Shown one piece after another: positions 1 to 8,807 of a DNA stretch of 64,000 bases. Made by a program: the position numbers and the translations under genes. The notes under the pieces are model-generated. The model had not been told where the DNA came from. It saw only the letters and a list, made by a program, of their open reading frames with translations, and searched no databases. The number at the start of each line of letters is the position of its first letter. Within the stretch, counting starts at the first letter, position 1. Source of the stretch: Antrihabitans auranticaus (GTDB lineage: Bacteria > Actinomycetota > Actinomycetes > Mycobacteriales > Mycobacteriaceae); NCBI RefSeq assembly GCF_016481275.1, contig NZ_JAEMNW010000001.1:930001-994000 (forward strand), written 5' to 3'.

Positions 1-936
1 CACGAGGTGCGGATTGTCGAAGGTGAACGTGACGTAGTTCCGGAGCAGCCCGATCAGTGCGTCCTGCGGCCCTGACGCGCGGGCTAACGAGCGGGTCATG
101 TCCATCTGCAGCCACTCTTCGCCGCGGTGCATTGCTGCCAGCAAGATATCGGACTTGCCCGCGAAATGGTTGTAGATACTGGGCCCGCTCGCCCCGATCG
201 CCACGCCGACGTCATCGAGGCTGACATTCGAGAAGCCTTGCTCGGCGAACAGTCTGGTCGCTTCGATCAGGATCGTTTCGCGCCGCGTCGGTGCGCGGAG
301 TACGCCGCGTGACGCCTTGACGGCGGGTACCGGATCCAGTGCCGGCAGCGCAGTGTCAACCGCAGCGTCGATCATCGCAGCGAGCGTTGCCCGGAAATCC
401 GCGATGGGCAGGTGCAAGCTGTGATAGGAGATGCTCTGCGCGATCGCCAGTGCGCACCACGCCAACAGATCGGCGCCGGTCTCGCTGAGTTCGGGACGCT
501 GCCTGCGAACGACCGCGGCGATCCGCTCCCCCGCCGTTCTTGTCTGTCTTCGCAGCTCGGTACGCGTGTCTGCAGCGAGGTAGCGGCCTTCGCGTTGCCA
601 CAGCACCCCAGCCGGGCGGTTGCGCAGGCCGAGAGCGGCGAGGGTTTCGCTGATATCGCCGGCAGGATCGGCCAGTGTCGCCGCGAGGGCGTCCTGCATC
701 TCGACGAGCGCGTCGCCGACGACCGTGGCCAGCAACGTTTCCTTGCTCCGAAAATGCCGATACAACGCAGAGGGTCCGATGGCGACGGCGTCGGCGATGT
801 CACTCATGCTGACGTTGGCGTAACCGTTGCGGTAGAACAGATCTGCGGCGGCGGCGACTATTAGTTCACGGCGATTGGCCGGCCGGGTGCCGCGGGCAGG
901 CCGGATCGTCACACGTCCGCCCTGCCCGTTCGTCAC
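1..936 (-). CDS. TetR-family regulator with two TetR HTH domains (3' end beyond the window)
   Basis: This is a DNA-binding repressor-type protein, cut by the left edge, with about 312 residues visible. The translation holds two separate TetR N-terminal helix-turn-helix domains. The first is at about residues 22-68 (motif SMSDIADAV...ALYRHFRSKETLL) and the second at about 215-262 (SLDDVGVAI...SIYNHFAGKSDILL), so the protein is a tandem TetR fusion roughly twice the usual 200 residues. I chose the GTG at 936 because GAAAGG lies six bases upstream; an in-frame ATG at 957 is possible. It follows the beta-oxidation cassette on the same strand and may regulate it. The ligand is unknown. Confidence 0.8.
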   Translation of the reverse strand, partial: MTNGQGGRVTIRPARGTRPANRRELIVAAAADLFYRNGYANVSMSDIADAVAIGPSALYRHFRSKETLLATVVGDALVEMQDALAATLADPAGDISETLAALGLRNRPAGVLWQREGRYLAADTRTELRRQTRTAGERIAAVVRRQRPELSETGADLLAWCALAIAQSISYHSLHLPIADFRATLAAMIDAAVDTALPALDPVPAVKASRGVLRAPTRRETILIEATRLFAEQGFSNVSLDDVGVAIGASGPSIYNHFAGKSDILLAAMHRGEEWLQMDMTRSLARASGPQDALIGLLRNYVTFTFDNPHLV

Positions 937-998
937 GCCGTTCCTTTCAACCTTCATCGATCTCGTCGCTCGATCGATCGTAGCGGCGCTACCCAGTA

Positions 999-2171
999 CT
1001 ACAGCGAGCGCGCGATCAGCTCCTTCATCACTTCCGTCGTCCCGGCGTAGATCTTCTGCGCGCGGGAATCGGCATACATGCGCGCGATCGGGTACTCGAG
1101 CATGTAGCCGTAACCGCCGAACAGTTGGACGCACCGGTCGATCACCTCGCACTGCACCTCGGTCGCGTAGGCCTTGGCCATCGACGCGCTGGCAGCATCG
1201 AGTTCGCCGCGGAGATGCCGTTCGATGCAATTGTCGACGAACACCCGGGCGACGCGGGCGAGTGTCGCGCATTGGGCGAGCTCGAATCGCGTGTTCTGCA
1301 TCTCGAACAACGGCGCGCCGAATGCATGCCGCACTTTGGTGTACTTGATCGTCTCCTTGACGGCCGCCTGCGCCATCGTGGCGCCCGCGTCGGCAATAAG
1401 GAGGCGCTCGTGCGCGAGCTGCTTGATTGCGTAGCTGTAGCCTCTGCCCTCTTCGCCGAGGAGATTTGCCACGGGCACCCGCATGTCCTCGAAGAACAGC
1501 TCCGCTGTGTCCTGTGCCTTCATGCCGACCTTTTCGAGCACTCGTCCGACGCGGTAACCCGGATTGTCGCGAGTTTCGACGACGAGCAGCGACACCCCCT
1601 TCACGCCCGCGGTGGGGTCGGTCTTGAGGACGAGGATGACGAGGTCGGCGTTCTTGCCATTGGAGATGAACGTTTTAGAACCGTTGACGACATAGGAGTC
1701 GCCGTCTCGGATCGCGGTGGTGCGGATCGCTTTCAGATCCGAACCCCCACCGGGCTCGGTCATCGCAATAGCGCCGATGAATTCACCACTGGCCATCTTC
1801 GGCAACCATCGGTGCTTCTGCTCCTCGGTTCCGTAGCTGTTGATGTAGTTCGCGACGAGCCCACTGTGCACCGAAGCACCCGTGCCGAAGCCCATTTCGG
1901 TCAATTCGAGCGCGGCCTGGAAGATCGCGAGGTCGTGCGCGAACGTCCCGCCGCCGCCGCCGTATTCCTCCGGGATAGACGCGCACAAGAGGCCGATTTT
2001 TCCTGCCTCGCGCCAGAACTCACGATCGACACATTTCTGTTCGATCCATCGTTCGCTGTGCGGAAGAGCCTCGCTCACAAGGAATTTAGTTGCCATCTCC
2101 TTGAGTGCGACGACCTCGTCGTCGGCCCAGGGAGAGCGGTACACGAATGCGGAGTCAACAGCGGCAGTCAC
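999..2171 (-). CDS. Acyl-CoA dehydrogenase (FadE type)
   Basis: Flavoprotein that oxidises an acyl-CoA to the 2-enoyl-CoA, the first step of beta-oxidation. It has 390 residues, the normal family length. Family signatures include MTEPGGGSD, the C-terminal GGYGYMLEYPIARMYAD block and the ending IYAGTTEVMKELIAR. The last block has Ala where medium-chain enzymes carry their catalytic Glu, as in long-chain/isovaleryl types, whose base is the Glu in a helix like LAHERLLIAD (about residue 250). The start is GTG, preceded by AAAGGACGGAG. It is the last enzyme gene of a five-gene minus-strand cassette, 15 bp after the SDR. Substrate chain or ring type is not predictable. Confidence 0.9.
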   Translation of the reverse strand: MTAAVDSAFVYRSPWADDEVVALKEMATKFLVSEALPHSERWIEQKCVDREFWREAGKIGLLCASIPEEYGGGGGTFAHDLAIFQAALELTEMGFGTGASVHSGLVANYINSYGTEEQKHRWLPKMASGEFIGAIAMTEPGGGSDLKAIRTTAIRDGDSYVVNGSKTFISNGKNADLVILVLKTDPTAGVKGVSLLVVETRDNPGYRVGRVLEKVGMKAQDTAELFFEDMRVPVANLLGEEGRGYSYAIKQLAHERLLIADAGATMAQAAVKETIKYTKVRHAFGAPLFEMQNTRFELAQCATLARVARVFVDNCIERHLRGELDAASASMAKAYATEVQCEVIDRCVQLFGGYGYMLEYPIARMYADSRAQKIYAGTTEVMKELIARSL

Positions 2172-2186
2172 GACGGTCTCCGTCCT

Positions 2187-3017
2187 TTAGATGTTGAAGC
2201 CGCCGCCGCAGAGCAGTGTCTGGGCGCTGACGTAGTTGGATTCGGGGATGCAGAACAGGTAGACAGCGCCTGCTGCTTCGGACGGTTCGCCACCGCGGCC
2301 GAGCGGGATCATCTGTTCCATCGCGGCGAGCAGGTTCGGGTTGACCCCGACCTTGATTTCCTTGCCACCGACGTCGATGGTGCCGTCACCGTCGGCAGGT
2401 GCCGAGGTGAGGCGGGTCTTGATCAGACCGAACGCGACTGTGTTGACGGTGACGTTGTAGCGGCCCCATTCCTTGGCGAGGGTCTTGGTGAGTCCGGTGA
2501 TGCCGGCCTTCGCTGACGAGTAGTTGGTCTGGCCGGCGTTGCCGCCGGTGCCTGCCATGGAGGAGATGTTGACGACCTTGCGGCACGGGATAGGTTCGCC
2601 GGCCTCCTTGGCCTTCTTCACCAGCCCGGCGATCACTGGCTGCGCGGCGCGCAGGATCCGGAACGGGGCTTTGAGGTGCACGTCGAGGATGGCGTCCCAC
2701 TGCTCGTCGGTCATCTTCTGGATGACCGAGTCCCAGGTGTAGCCGGCGTTGTTGACGATGATGTCGAGGCCACCGTAGTTGTCGACCGCTGTGGCGACGA
2801 ATCGCTCGCCGAAGTCGGCGTCGGTGACGCTGCCGACACACGAGACTGCTTGTCCGCCGGCGGCTTCGATCGCGGCGACGGTCTCCTTGGCGGGTTCGGC
2901 GTCGAGGTCGTTGACGACGACCTTCGCGCCTTCGGAGGCGAGCTTGAGTGCGATTTCGCGGCCGATGCCACGGCCGGAGCCGGATACGATGGCGACTTTG
3001 CCGTCAAGAGTTCCCAT
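2187..3017 (-). CDS. SDR-family 3-hydroxyacyl-CoA dehydrogenase-like oxidoreductase
   Basis: NAD(P)-dependent short-chain dehydrogenase, 276 residues. The cofactor motif SGSGRGIGRE lies near residue 12, NNAG near 92, and the catalytic Ser and Tyr-x3-Lys are in NISSMAG and NYSSAKAG. Lying between hydratases and an acyl-CoA dehydrogenase, it most likely oxidises the 3-hydroxyacyl-CoA made by the MaoC pair, as FabG/17-beta-HSD4-like SDRs do in steroid side-chain and long-chain oxidation. The C-terminal part has an insertion (residues about 205-235) often seen in this actinobacterial subgroup. The specific function is inferred from neighbours. Confidence 0.85.
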   Translation of the reverse strand: MGTLDGKVAIVSGSGRGIGREIALKLASEGAKVVVNDLDAEPAKETVAAIEAAGGQAVSCVGSVTDADFGERFVATAVDNYGGLDIIVNNAGYTWDSVIQKMTDEQWDAILDVHLKAPFRILRAAQPVIAGLVKKAKEAGEPIPCRKVVNISSMAGTGGNAGQTNYSSAKAGITGLTKTLAKEWGRYNVTVNTVAFGLIKTRLTSAPADGDGTIDVGGKEIKVGVNPNLLAAMEQMIPLGRGGEPSEAAGAVYLFCIPESNYVSAQTLLCGGGFNI

Positions 3018-3032
3018 GTCCTGTAATCCTTT

Positions 3033-3431
3033 TCAGAGTTCGACGACTGCGTCGCCGGTGAGTGTGACGGTGCCGTCGGCGAGTGCGACGGTGAGTTCGA
3101 TCGTGGCGAGGCCGTTCTCGACGGCGACGACCTTGCCGGTGGCGGTCGGCTGACCGTGAACGGGAGTGATCGAGGCGAACCGCACCCGGTACGAGCGGAT
3201 TTTGGCCGAGTCGAAGTTGTCGGTGAGCAGCCGGCCGAGGTAGGCCATCGACAGCATGCCGTGGGCGAAAACGTCGTCGAGCCCGGCGGACTTCGCCACG
3301 TCGATATCGACGTGCATCGGGTTGTGATCACCCGAGGCGCCGGCGAACAACGCCAGCGTGGTGCGGGAGATCGGGCGAATCTTCAACGGCGCCAGCTCGG
3401 TTCCGACCGAGAGTGTTTCGGTTGTAGTCAC
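3033..3431 (-). CDS. MaoC-like enoyl-CoA hydratase, catalytic-type subunit
   Basis: Hot-dog-fold hydratase of 132 residues. The hydratase-2 signature GASGDHNPMHVD is at residues 31-42, with the expected catalytic Asp35 and His40. Its start overlaps the stop of the upstream FAS1-like dehydratase gene by four bases (ATGA), which suggests translational coupling and a heteromeric enzyme. Such paired small MaoC proteins (HadAB and ChsH1/ChsH2 are the known types) hydrate 2-enoyl-CoA or -ACP substrates. Here the neighbouring thiolase, SDR and acyl-CoA dehydrogenase point to CoA substrates. Confidence 0.87.
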   Translation of the reverse strand: MTTTETLSVGTELAPLKIRPISRTTLALFAGASGDHNPMHVDIDVAKSAGLDDVFAHGMLSMAYLGRLLTDNFDSAKIRSYRVRFASITPVHGQPTATGKVVAVENGLATIELTVALADGTVTLTGDAVVEL

Positions 3432-3847
3432 TTGCCTGCTCCTGGATTGCGGACGACGATGACGGTTTTCAGGTCTGCGACGAGCGAGCCAGCGGCATTG
3501 GTCACCGCGGTCTCCTTGACGATGAAGTCGAGCGCGCCACCCTTTTTGCTGTAGACATCGGTGATCTTCGGTGTCGCGGTGAGCACGTCGCCGGCGTGGG
3601 CTGGCTGGTGGTAGGTGAAGGCCTGCTCGCCGTGGAGCACGAACCGTAGGTCGATACCGAGTTTGTCGGCCCAGCCGAACGGGTCCGGGTTCTCCAGTTC
3701 GATCGAGAACAGGAACGTCGGCGGCACTCGCAGTTCGTCGTCGACTGTGTCGCCGATCGCCTTGGCGAAGAAACGTAGGCGTCCTTCGTCGACGGTCAAA
3801 GTGGTTGGCGCAAGTTCGGTTCCGATTACAGCGGGATCGATAGCCAT
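3428..3847 (-). CDS. FAS1-like/MaoC N-terminal dehydratase partner subunit
   Basis: Hot-dog-fold protein of 139 residues resembling the MaoC_dehydratas_N domain (FAKAIGDTVDDE then VPPTFLFSIE). The Asp-x4-His catalytic signature found in the next gene is absent, so this is probably the substrate-binding partner of a heteromeric hydratase. The open frame extends further upstream, but the ATG at 3847 begins a family-like N terminus (MAIDPAVIGTEL) directly after the thiolase stop at 3850. Gene order thiolase - this gene - MaoC - SDR - acyl-CoA dehydrogenase supports a complete beta-oxidation turn. Confidence 0.82.
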   Translation of the reverse strand: MAIDPAVIGTELAPTTLTVDEGRLRFFAKAIGDTVDDELRVPPTFLFSIELENPDPFGWADKLGIDLRFVLHGEQAFTYHQPAHAGDVLTATPKITDVYSKKGGALDFIVKETAVTNAAGSLVADLKTVIVVRNPGAGK

Positions 3848-3849
3848 TC

Positions 3850-5034
3850 TCAGCTCACCTTCTCGTAGAGGGTCACGACGGCAGCGCCACCGAGACCGAT
3901 GTTGTGCTGCAAGGCAAGCGTCACGCCCTCGACCTGACGCGCTTCGGCTTGACCGCGCACCTGCCAGACCAGCTCGGCGCATTGCGCCAAACCTGTTGCG
4001 CCAAGTGGGTGCCCCTTCGACATCAAACCGCCCGAAGGGTTCGTGACAACCTGCCCGCCGTAGGTGTTGTTGCCGTCGGCGATGAACTTCTCCGCGGTGC
4101 CCTCGGGGGTGAGGCCGAGACCCTCGTAGGTCAGCAGTTCGTTGGTGGTGAAGCAATCGTGCAGTTCGACGACTCGGATGTCCTCCGGCGAGACGCCGGA
4201 CGCGGCGTAGACCTCGTCGGCTGCAGCCTTGGCCATGTCATACCCGACGATCCGGATCATGTCGGTCGAGAAGGTGGAGGAGAAGTCGGTCGTCATCGCC
4301 TGCGCCTTGATCCGCACAGAAGCGTCGATGCCGTTGGCCTTTGCGAACTCCTCGCTGCACAGGATCGCTGCAGCCGCACCGCACGTGGGTGGGCAACATT
4401 GCAGCCGGGTCAACGGACCGAAGATCTGCGGGGACGCCAACACTTCTTCGGCGGTGATCGGATCGCGGAACACGGCGAACGGGTTGTTCGCAGCATGCTT
4501 GCGCGACTTCACCGCGATCTCTGCGAACACCTTGGGATCCATGCCGTACTTGTCGCAATACGCCTGTCCCGCACCGCCGAAATACTGGGCGGCCATCGGC
4601 GCCTGCTCGTCCCAACCCTGCAACGTGGTGGTCTGCGTATCGAAGCGTGTGAACGCGTTCGGGCGGTCACTCCACATCGAACCGAGCGCGCCCCGCATCA
4701 TCTGCTCGAACCCGAGCGCGATCACACAATCGGCCGCGCCGGACTCGATGGCTTGCCGAGCCAGGAACAACGCCGAGGACCCGGTCGAACAGTTGTTGTT
4801 GACGTTCACGATCGGGATACCCGTCTGGCCCAGCCCGTACAGCGCTGCCTGACCTGACGTCGAGTCGCCGTATACGTAACCGACATAGCCCTGCTGAACC
4901 TTCGAGTACTCCACGCCCGCATCAGCCAATGCGCTGCGAGCTGCGGCCTCTCCCATCACGTCATACGGCTTCGTGTTCCGCGGGGTAGTGAACGGAATCA
5001 TCCCGACACCCGCGACAACGACTTTAGTGCTCAT
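3850..5034 (-). CDS. SCP2/lipid-transfer-type thiolase
   Basis: Thiolase-superfamily protein of 394 residues that would cleave or condense 3-oxoacyl-CoA. The nucleophile region NNNCSTGSSALF places Cys82 at the active site. The C-terminal blocks HDCFTTNELLTYEGLGL and GGLMSKGHPLGATG carry the His residues of SCPx/lipid-transfer thiolases. I chose the ATG at 5034 because GGAGG lies five bases upstream and the translation starts MSTKVVVAGVGM, as the family does; an upstream in-frame ATG adds 20 atypical residues. It is the first gene of the cassette. Relatives include Ltp proteins of steroid side-chain degradation, but the substrate here is unknown. Confidence 0.87.
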   Translation of the reverse strand: MSTKVVVAGVGMIPFTTPRNTKPYDVMGEAAARSALADAGVEYSKVQQGYVGYVYGDSTSGQAALYGLGQTGIPIVNVNNNCSTGSSALFLARQAIESGAADCVIALGFEQMMRGALGSMWSDRPNAFTRFDTQTTTLQGWDEQAPMAAQYFGGAGQAYCDKYGMDPKVFAEIAVKSRKHAANNPFAVFRDPITAEEVLASPQIFGPLTRLQCCPPTCGAAAAILCSEEFAKANGIDASVRIKAQAMTTDFSSTFSTDMIRIVGYDMAKAAADEVYAASGVSPEDIRVVELHDCFTTNELLTYEGLGLTPEGTAEKFIADGNNTYGGQVVTNPSGGLMSKGHPLGATGLAQCAELVWQVRGQAEARQVEGVTLALQHNIGLGGAAVVTLYEKVS

Positions 5035-5360
5035 CAATCCTCCATGTATTAATGTGGATTCACTTACTGTAACCACAAGACGCTTTGGAGGCAAGCGTCC
5101 GCCGAAATGACTGCTGCCTGGTCCGTGATATGACTCTTACAGCTCCGAATGCCAGGGCGGATGGCAATAGGTCAACTATCAGCAGGGGCCGACCACGTGG
5201 CCGTATGGGTGAAGAGAACTTCACTTATCAGCGACGAAGGCGACGTGGACTCTTCATTCCAGGCCCCGCGATGCGAGTCGGGATCGACATCATGCACCGC
5301 ATCCCCCGCGCGACACCCCGATGGCAATTGCGCGAGCACAGTGCCACAGAACGCATGAAC
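5035..5360. other. Intergenic region upstream of the beta-oxidation cassette
   Basis: No supported gene. The part next to the thiolase start is AT-richer and includes TTACTGTAA (about 5063-5071), a short dyad TTAC-N-GTAA that could be part of a promoter or operator. The remainder shows no recognisable coding sequence or hairpin terminator. Confidence 0.5.
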
Positions 5361-5828
5361 TCAGCTGGCGCTGCCGAGATCCTTGTAGTGCGTCCGCATC
5401 GCCTCGATCAGCGCGACGAACACCCGGTGTGCGGTGTCCAGATCCGCATCCGGGAAACCGGCGAGGGCCTCCCTGGTTCGGACACCGAGCGGAGTGAAGA
5501 AGCCTCGCGCTACCTCCATGCCGTGCTCGGCATAGCGGAGGATGACCTTGCGTCGATCCGCGGCGTCCGACTCGCGACGGATGTGCCCCGACTCGATCAT
5601 CCGCTCGACCAGGTACGTCATCGCCGCCGACGACGTGCCCAGCAGCCGCGCGAGCTCCCCTGCGGTGAGCGGACGGCCCTCCATGTCGGCAACCATGATG
5701 TGCATCAGGGCACGGAAATCATTGGGCCGTAGATCATGTTGCGCCGCAAAGAACAGCCCGATCTGCTCGGAGACGGCGGCCATTGCACGAATGTCGGACG
5801 ATATATCCGTCTCGAGTCGTTCGCGCAT
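5361..5828 (-). CDS. MarR-family transcriptional regulator
   Basis: Winged-helix regulator of 155 residues. The core ELARLLGTSSAAMTYLVERM followed by the wing GHIRRESDAADRRKV is the MarR DNA-binding domain. The ATG at 5828 is preceded by AAGGAGG at seven bases, a better start than the upstream in-frame ATG at 6068, which would run into the divergent exporter gene. It is divergent from the MMPL/lipocalin operon, with a palindromic operator candidate between them, so it probably represses that exporter. The ligand is unknown. Confidence 0.88.
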   Translation of the reverse strand: MRERLETDISSDIRAMAAVSEQIGLFFAAQHDLRPNDFRALMHIMVADMEGRPLTAGELARLLGTSSAAMTYLVERMIESGHIRRESDAADRRKVILRYAEHGMEVARGFFTPLGVRTREALAGFPDADLDTAHRVFVALIEAMRTHYKDLGSAS

Positions 5829-5894
5829 CGCCGTGCCTCCTTCCGCATCCGGGATGAGCGTAGCGCTCGAGCACACACCGAAATTGTATTTCAG

Positions 5895-5913
5895 TTGCTT
5901 AATATTTAAGTAA
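5895..5913. promoter_or_regulatory. Palindromic operator candidate for the divergent MarR regulator
   Basis: A 19-bp inverted repeat reads TTGCTTAATATTTAAGTAA. The core CTTAA-TAT-TTAAG (5898-5910) is perfect and the outer arms differ at one pair. It lies in the AT-rich gap between the MarR start (5828) and the MMPL start (5931). This is the size and symmetry of typical MarR sites. Confidence 0.6.
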
Positions 5914-5930
5914 ATGAGATTGTTGTAACC

Positions 5931-8036
5931 ATGGTCAGTCGCACCTCGCCATGGGACGTCGTTGCAAGCGCTCTCACGGGCCGTCGTTCCTGGCTCGCAC
6001 TCGTCGCGCTGCTCGTACTGTCGGGCGCTCTGTTCGGATTCGTCGGAGAGAACGAGTCCGCCGGCCAATCCCCCAATTCCGTACCTGCTGCCGCAGACTC
6101 GGCAGCGGTCGACGACCTATTGGCCCAGTTCCCGAACTCCGATGTCACACAAGCGATTCTGGTCGTGACGCGGAACGATGGTGGCGAACTCTCGAACGCG
6201 GATATCCAGTCGGCGACCACTGCGCGCGACAACATGCGTGCCGTCGGCCGCTCCGTGGACCCAGCCGCCGACGCCCCCGTACCGCTCACGATCGCACCGG
6301 ACAAGAAGGCCGCGATCGGGATCGTGCCGGTCGATTCGACCCTGTCCGGTTTTGCGCTGAACGACCTCGTCACCGAACTACGGACCGCCGCCACACGCAA
6401 CTCTCCACCCGACCTCCGTGTGCAGGTAACCGGCGGACCGGCTTTCGGCGCCGATATTGCGAATTCCTTCTCGGGCGCGAACACGACACTGCTCGCCGTA
6501 ACGGGCCTGGTCGTGGCACTACTGCTGATCGCAACCTATCGATCGCCGATTCTCTGGCTCGTGCCGCTTGCGGTCGTCGGTGTCGCGGACCGAGTGGCAA
6601 CCACCGTCGGGATAGGACTCGCCGAACTCACAGGACTCAGTTTCGACGGGTCCACGTCGGGGATCACCAGCGTCCTCGTGTTCGGCGCGGGCACGAACTA
6701 TGCGCTCCTACTCGTCTCGCGTTACCGCGAAGAGCTCGGTCACGAGGACGATCATCGGGTCGCGCTACGCCGGGCCGTTCGGCATGCAGGGCCGGCAATC
6801 CTCGCCAGCAACGCCACCGTCGTCCTCGCACTTCTCGTTCTTCTCCTCGGCACACTGCCGAGCACGCGGAGCCTCGGCGCGCTTGCCGCCGCGGGCCTTG
6901 TGGTCGCTGTCGTGTTCGTTCTCGTCGGGCTTCCACCCGCGCTCGCATTGTGCGGCAAAAGGCTGTTCTGGCCCTTCGTACCGCACGTCGGTGACCGCGA
7001 CACGACGACCGACGGCCCCTGGTTCCGAGTCGCCTCCGCGGTGGCGCGTCAACCGGCGCGCGTGGCTGCGGCCGCGCTGGTCGCACTTGCGATATGTGCG
7101 GCCGGACTGTTCGGTACCGATGTCGGCCTCTCCCAGACCGAACAGTTCCGGGTCGCCGCCGAATCTGTCGACGGCTTCACTGAACTGTCGGCGCATTTCC
7201 CTGCGGGACAATCGGATCCGACGATTGTCGTCGCACAGACCCCGACAGCCGACGAAGTCCAGAAAGCACTCGACGGGACAGACGGCGTCGTATCGGCGTC
7301 TCAGGTCGCTCGGTCCGACACTGGCCTGTCTCGTTGGTCCGTCGTCACCGATGCCGCTCCGGGATCGGACGACGCGTTCGCAGTTATCGAGTCGACCCGG
7401 TCCGCACTTTCACCCATACTCGACGCCGACGCCCTCGTCGGTGGCAGCGACGCCCAGGCTCTCGATACTCGCAATGCCGCCGCGCGCGACCGGATCCTGT
7501 TGATCCCGTTGATACTTGCGGTGGTGTTGGCAGTTCTGGTGCTGTTGCTCCGCGCTGCGGCTGCGCCTGTCGTACTTGTCGCCACGACGGTCCTCAGTGC
7601 CCTGGCCGCGCTCGGAATCGGCAGCTGGGTGAGTCTGCACATCTTCGGCTTTCCAGCGCTGGACACCAACGTCCCGCTGTTCGCGTTCCTCTTCCTCGTC
7701 GCGCTCGGTGTGGACTACACGATCTTCCTCGTCACCCGAGCCCGCGAAGAGACGCCCGAGCACGGCACCCGAGACGGCATCGTTCGCGCGGTCGCCGCAA
7801 CCGGCGGCGTGATCACCAGCGCCGGAATTGTGCTCGCCGCCGTCTTCTGTGTCCTCGGTGTCCTGCCGCTGATTACGCTCACGCAACTGGGAATCGTTGT
7901 GGGCCTGGGCATTCTGCTGGACACCTTCGTCGTGCGCACGCTCGTGATCCCCGCCCTGTTTACGCTGATCGGACCACGAATCTGGTGGCCGAACCCGATC
8001 GACAGCTCAGTTCACCCTCGAAAAGGAGCAAAGTAG
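5931..8036 (+). CDS. MMPL-family (RND-like) membrane transporter
   Basis: Large membrane protein of 701 residues built of two homologous halves. Each half has one transmembrane segment, an extracytoplasmic domain and a bundle of helices. The paired signatures GAGTNYALLLVSRYREEL (first half) and GVDYTIFLVTRAREET (second half) are the MMPL proton-relay region. MMPL proteins of mycolata export cell-envelope lipids and some drugs or siderophores. No good ribosome-binding site precedes the ATG, so it may be leaderless or start slightly differently. The lipocalin gene overlaps its stop by one base. Regulation by the divergent MarR is inferred. Confidence 0.9.
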   Translation: MVSRTSPWDVVASALTGRRSWLALVALLVLSGALFGFVGENESAGQSPNSVPAAADSAAVDDLLAQFPNSDVTQAILVVTRNDGGELSNADIQSATTARDNMRAVGRSVDPAADAPVPLTIAPDKKAAIGIVPVDSTLSGFALNDLVTELRTAATRNSPPDLRVQVTGGPAFGADIANSFSGANTTLLAVTGLVVALLLIATYRSPILWLVPLAVVGVADRVATTVGIGLAELTGLSFDGSTSGITSVLVFGAGTNYALLLVSRYREELGHEDDHRVALRRAVRHAGPAILASNATVVLALLVLLLGTLPSTRSLGALAAAGLVVAVVFVLVGLPPALALCGKRLFWPFVPHVGDRDTTTDGPWFRVASAVARQPARVAAAALVALAICAAGLFGTDVGLSQTEQFRVAAESVDGFTELSAHFPAGQSDPTIVVAQTPTADEVQKALDGTDGVVSASQVARSDTGLSRWSVVTDAAPGSDDAFAVIESTRSALSPILDADALVGGSDAQALDTRNAAARDRILLIPLILAVVLAVLVLLLRAAAAPVVLVATTVLSALAALGIGSWVSLHIFGFPALDTNVPLFAFLFLVALGVDYTIFLVTRAREETPEHGTRDGIVRAVAATGGVITSAGIVLAAVFCVLGVLPLITLTQLGIVVGLGILLDTFVVRTLVIPALFTLIGPRIWWPNPIDSSVHPRKGAK

Positions 8037-8659
8037 TGGAATTCCAGTCAACGAAGTTCCGGTTTCGCCGCACCCTCGCAATGTGTGCAATCGCCGGTGG
8101 CGCTGCCCCGCTCTGCGCACCGGTAGCGCACGCTGCTCCGCTACTTCCAGAACCGCTGGCACCCATCCCGTCACTCGACGTCGAGCGCTACCTCGGCGAC
8201 TGGAATCAAGTTGCCGCAGTGCCACAGCCTTTCAATCTGGAGTGCGCTCGCGACACCAAAGCCAACTATCAGCTGATCGACCCGACGAATGTCCGTGTCG
8301 AAAACACGTGCACCACGTGGTCGGGTGAGACGAATCGGATCATCGGCAATGCGCGCGTGAACGATACGGTCACGAACGCCCAACTCCACGTGAGCTTCCC
8401 GCAGGTGCCGCTGCAGAGTTCGCCCGACGGACCGACCAATTACATCGTCACCTATATCGCGGACGACTACTCATGGGCACTCGTGGGCGATCCCCTCCGG
8501 CTGTCCGGCTTCGTTCTGTCCCGCTCGACCGAAGTCAGTCCGCAAATGTGGCGCGAGATTCGCTCGGTTCTGGAAAGTCGGGGATACAACACGTGCCTTG
8601 TCTTCACATCGCCGACGCCCGGCGGTGCCACCGACATTCGCCCTCTCTGCACGACCTAG
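8036..8659 (+). CDS. Secreted lipocalin-family protein
   Basis: Exported protein of 207 residues. It has a basic N terminus and hydrophobic stretch ending in the signal-peptidase-like site AHA-AP near residue 34, then a lipocalin start YLGDWNQVA containing the G-x-W motif. Four Cys in the mature part could form two disulfides, as in Blc-like lipocalins. The GTG start overlaps the MMPL TAG by one base and AAAGGAG lies seven bases before it, so the two genes are one operon. It may carry a lipid handled by the transporter; this role is inferred. Confidence 0.85.
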   Translation: MEFQSTKFRFRRTLAMCAIAGGAAPLCAPVAHAAPLLPEPLAPIPSLDVERYLGDWNQVAAVPQPFNLECARDTKANYQLIDPTNVRVENTCTTWSGETNRIIGNARVNDTVTNAQLHVSFPQVPLQSSPDGPTNYIVTYIADDYSWALVGDPLRLSGFVLSRSTEVSPQMWREIRSVLESRGYNTCLVFTSPTPGGATDIRPLCTT

Positions 8660-8807
8660 GCCCGCGCTCGAGGGTCCCCCGATCGGTGGACGCGCATCTC
8701 CCCCTGCATTCGACCTGTTCGGTGGATGCCGCGCCGGGGCGCGGCGGCGGATAGTTCTCGCAACGGCAGATGCGCCGCAGGCAAAGACTTCCGAAAGGTC
8801 CACTCCA

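Noticed and set aside
1125-2516. 463-residue plus-strand frame over the acyl-CoA dehydrogenase
   Set aside because: Antisense shadow of a gene with clear catalytic motifs; composition is typical of high-GC mirror frames.
7334-8035. Upstream extension of the lipocalin frame
   Set aside because: It overlaps the MMPL gene, and a signal peptide starts at the GTG at 8036 after AAAGGAG.
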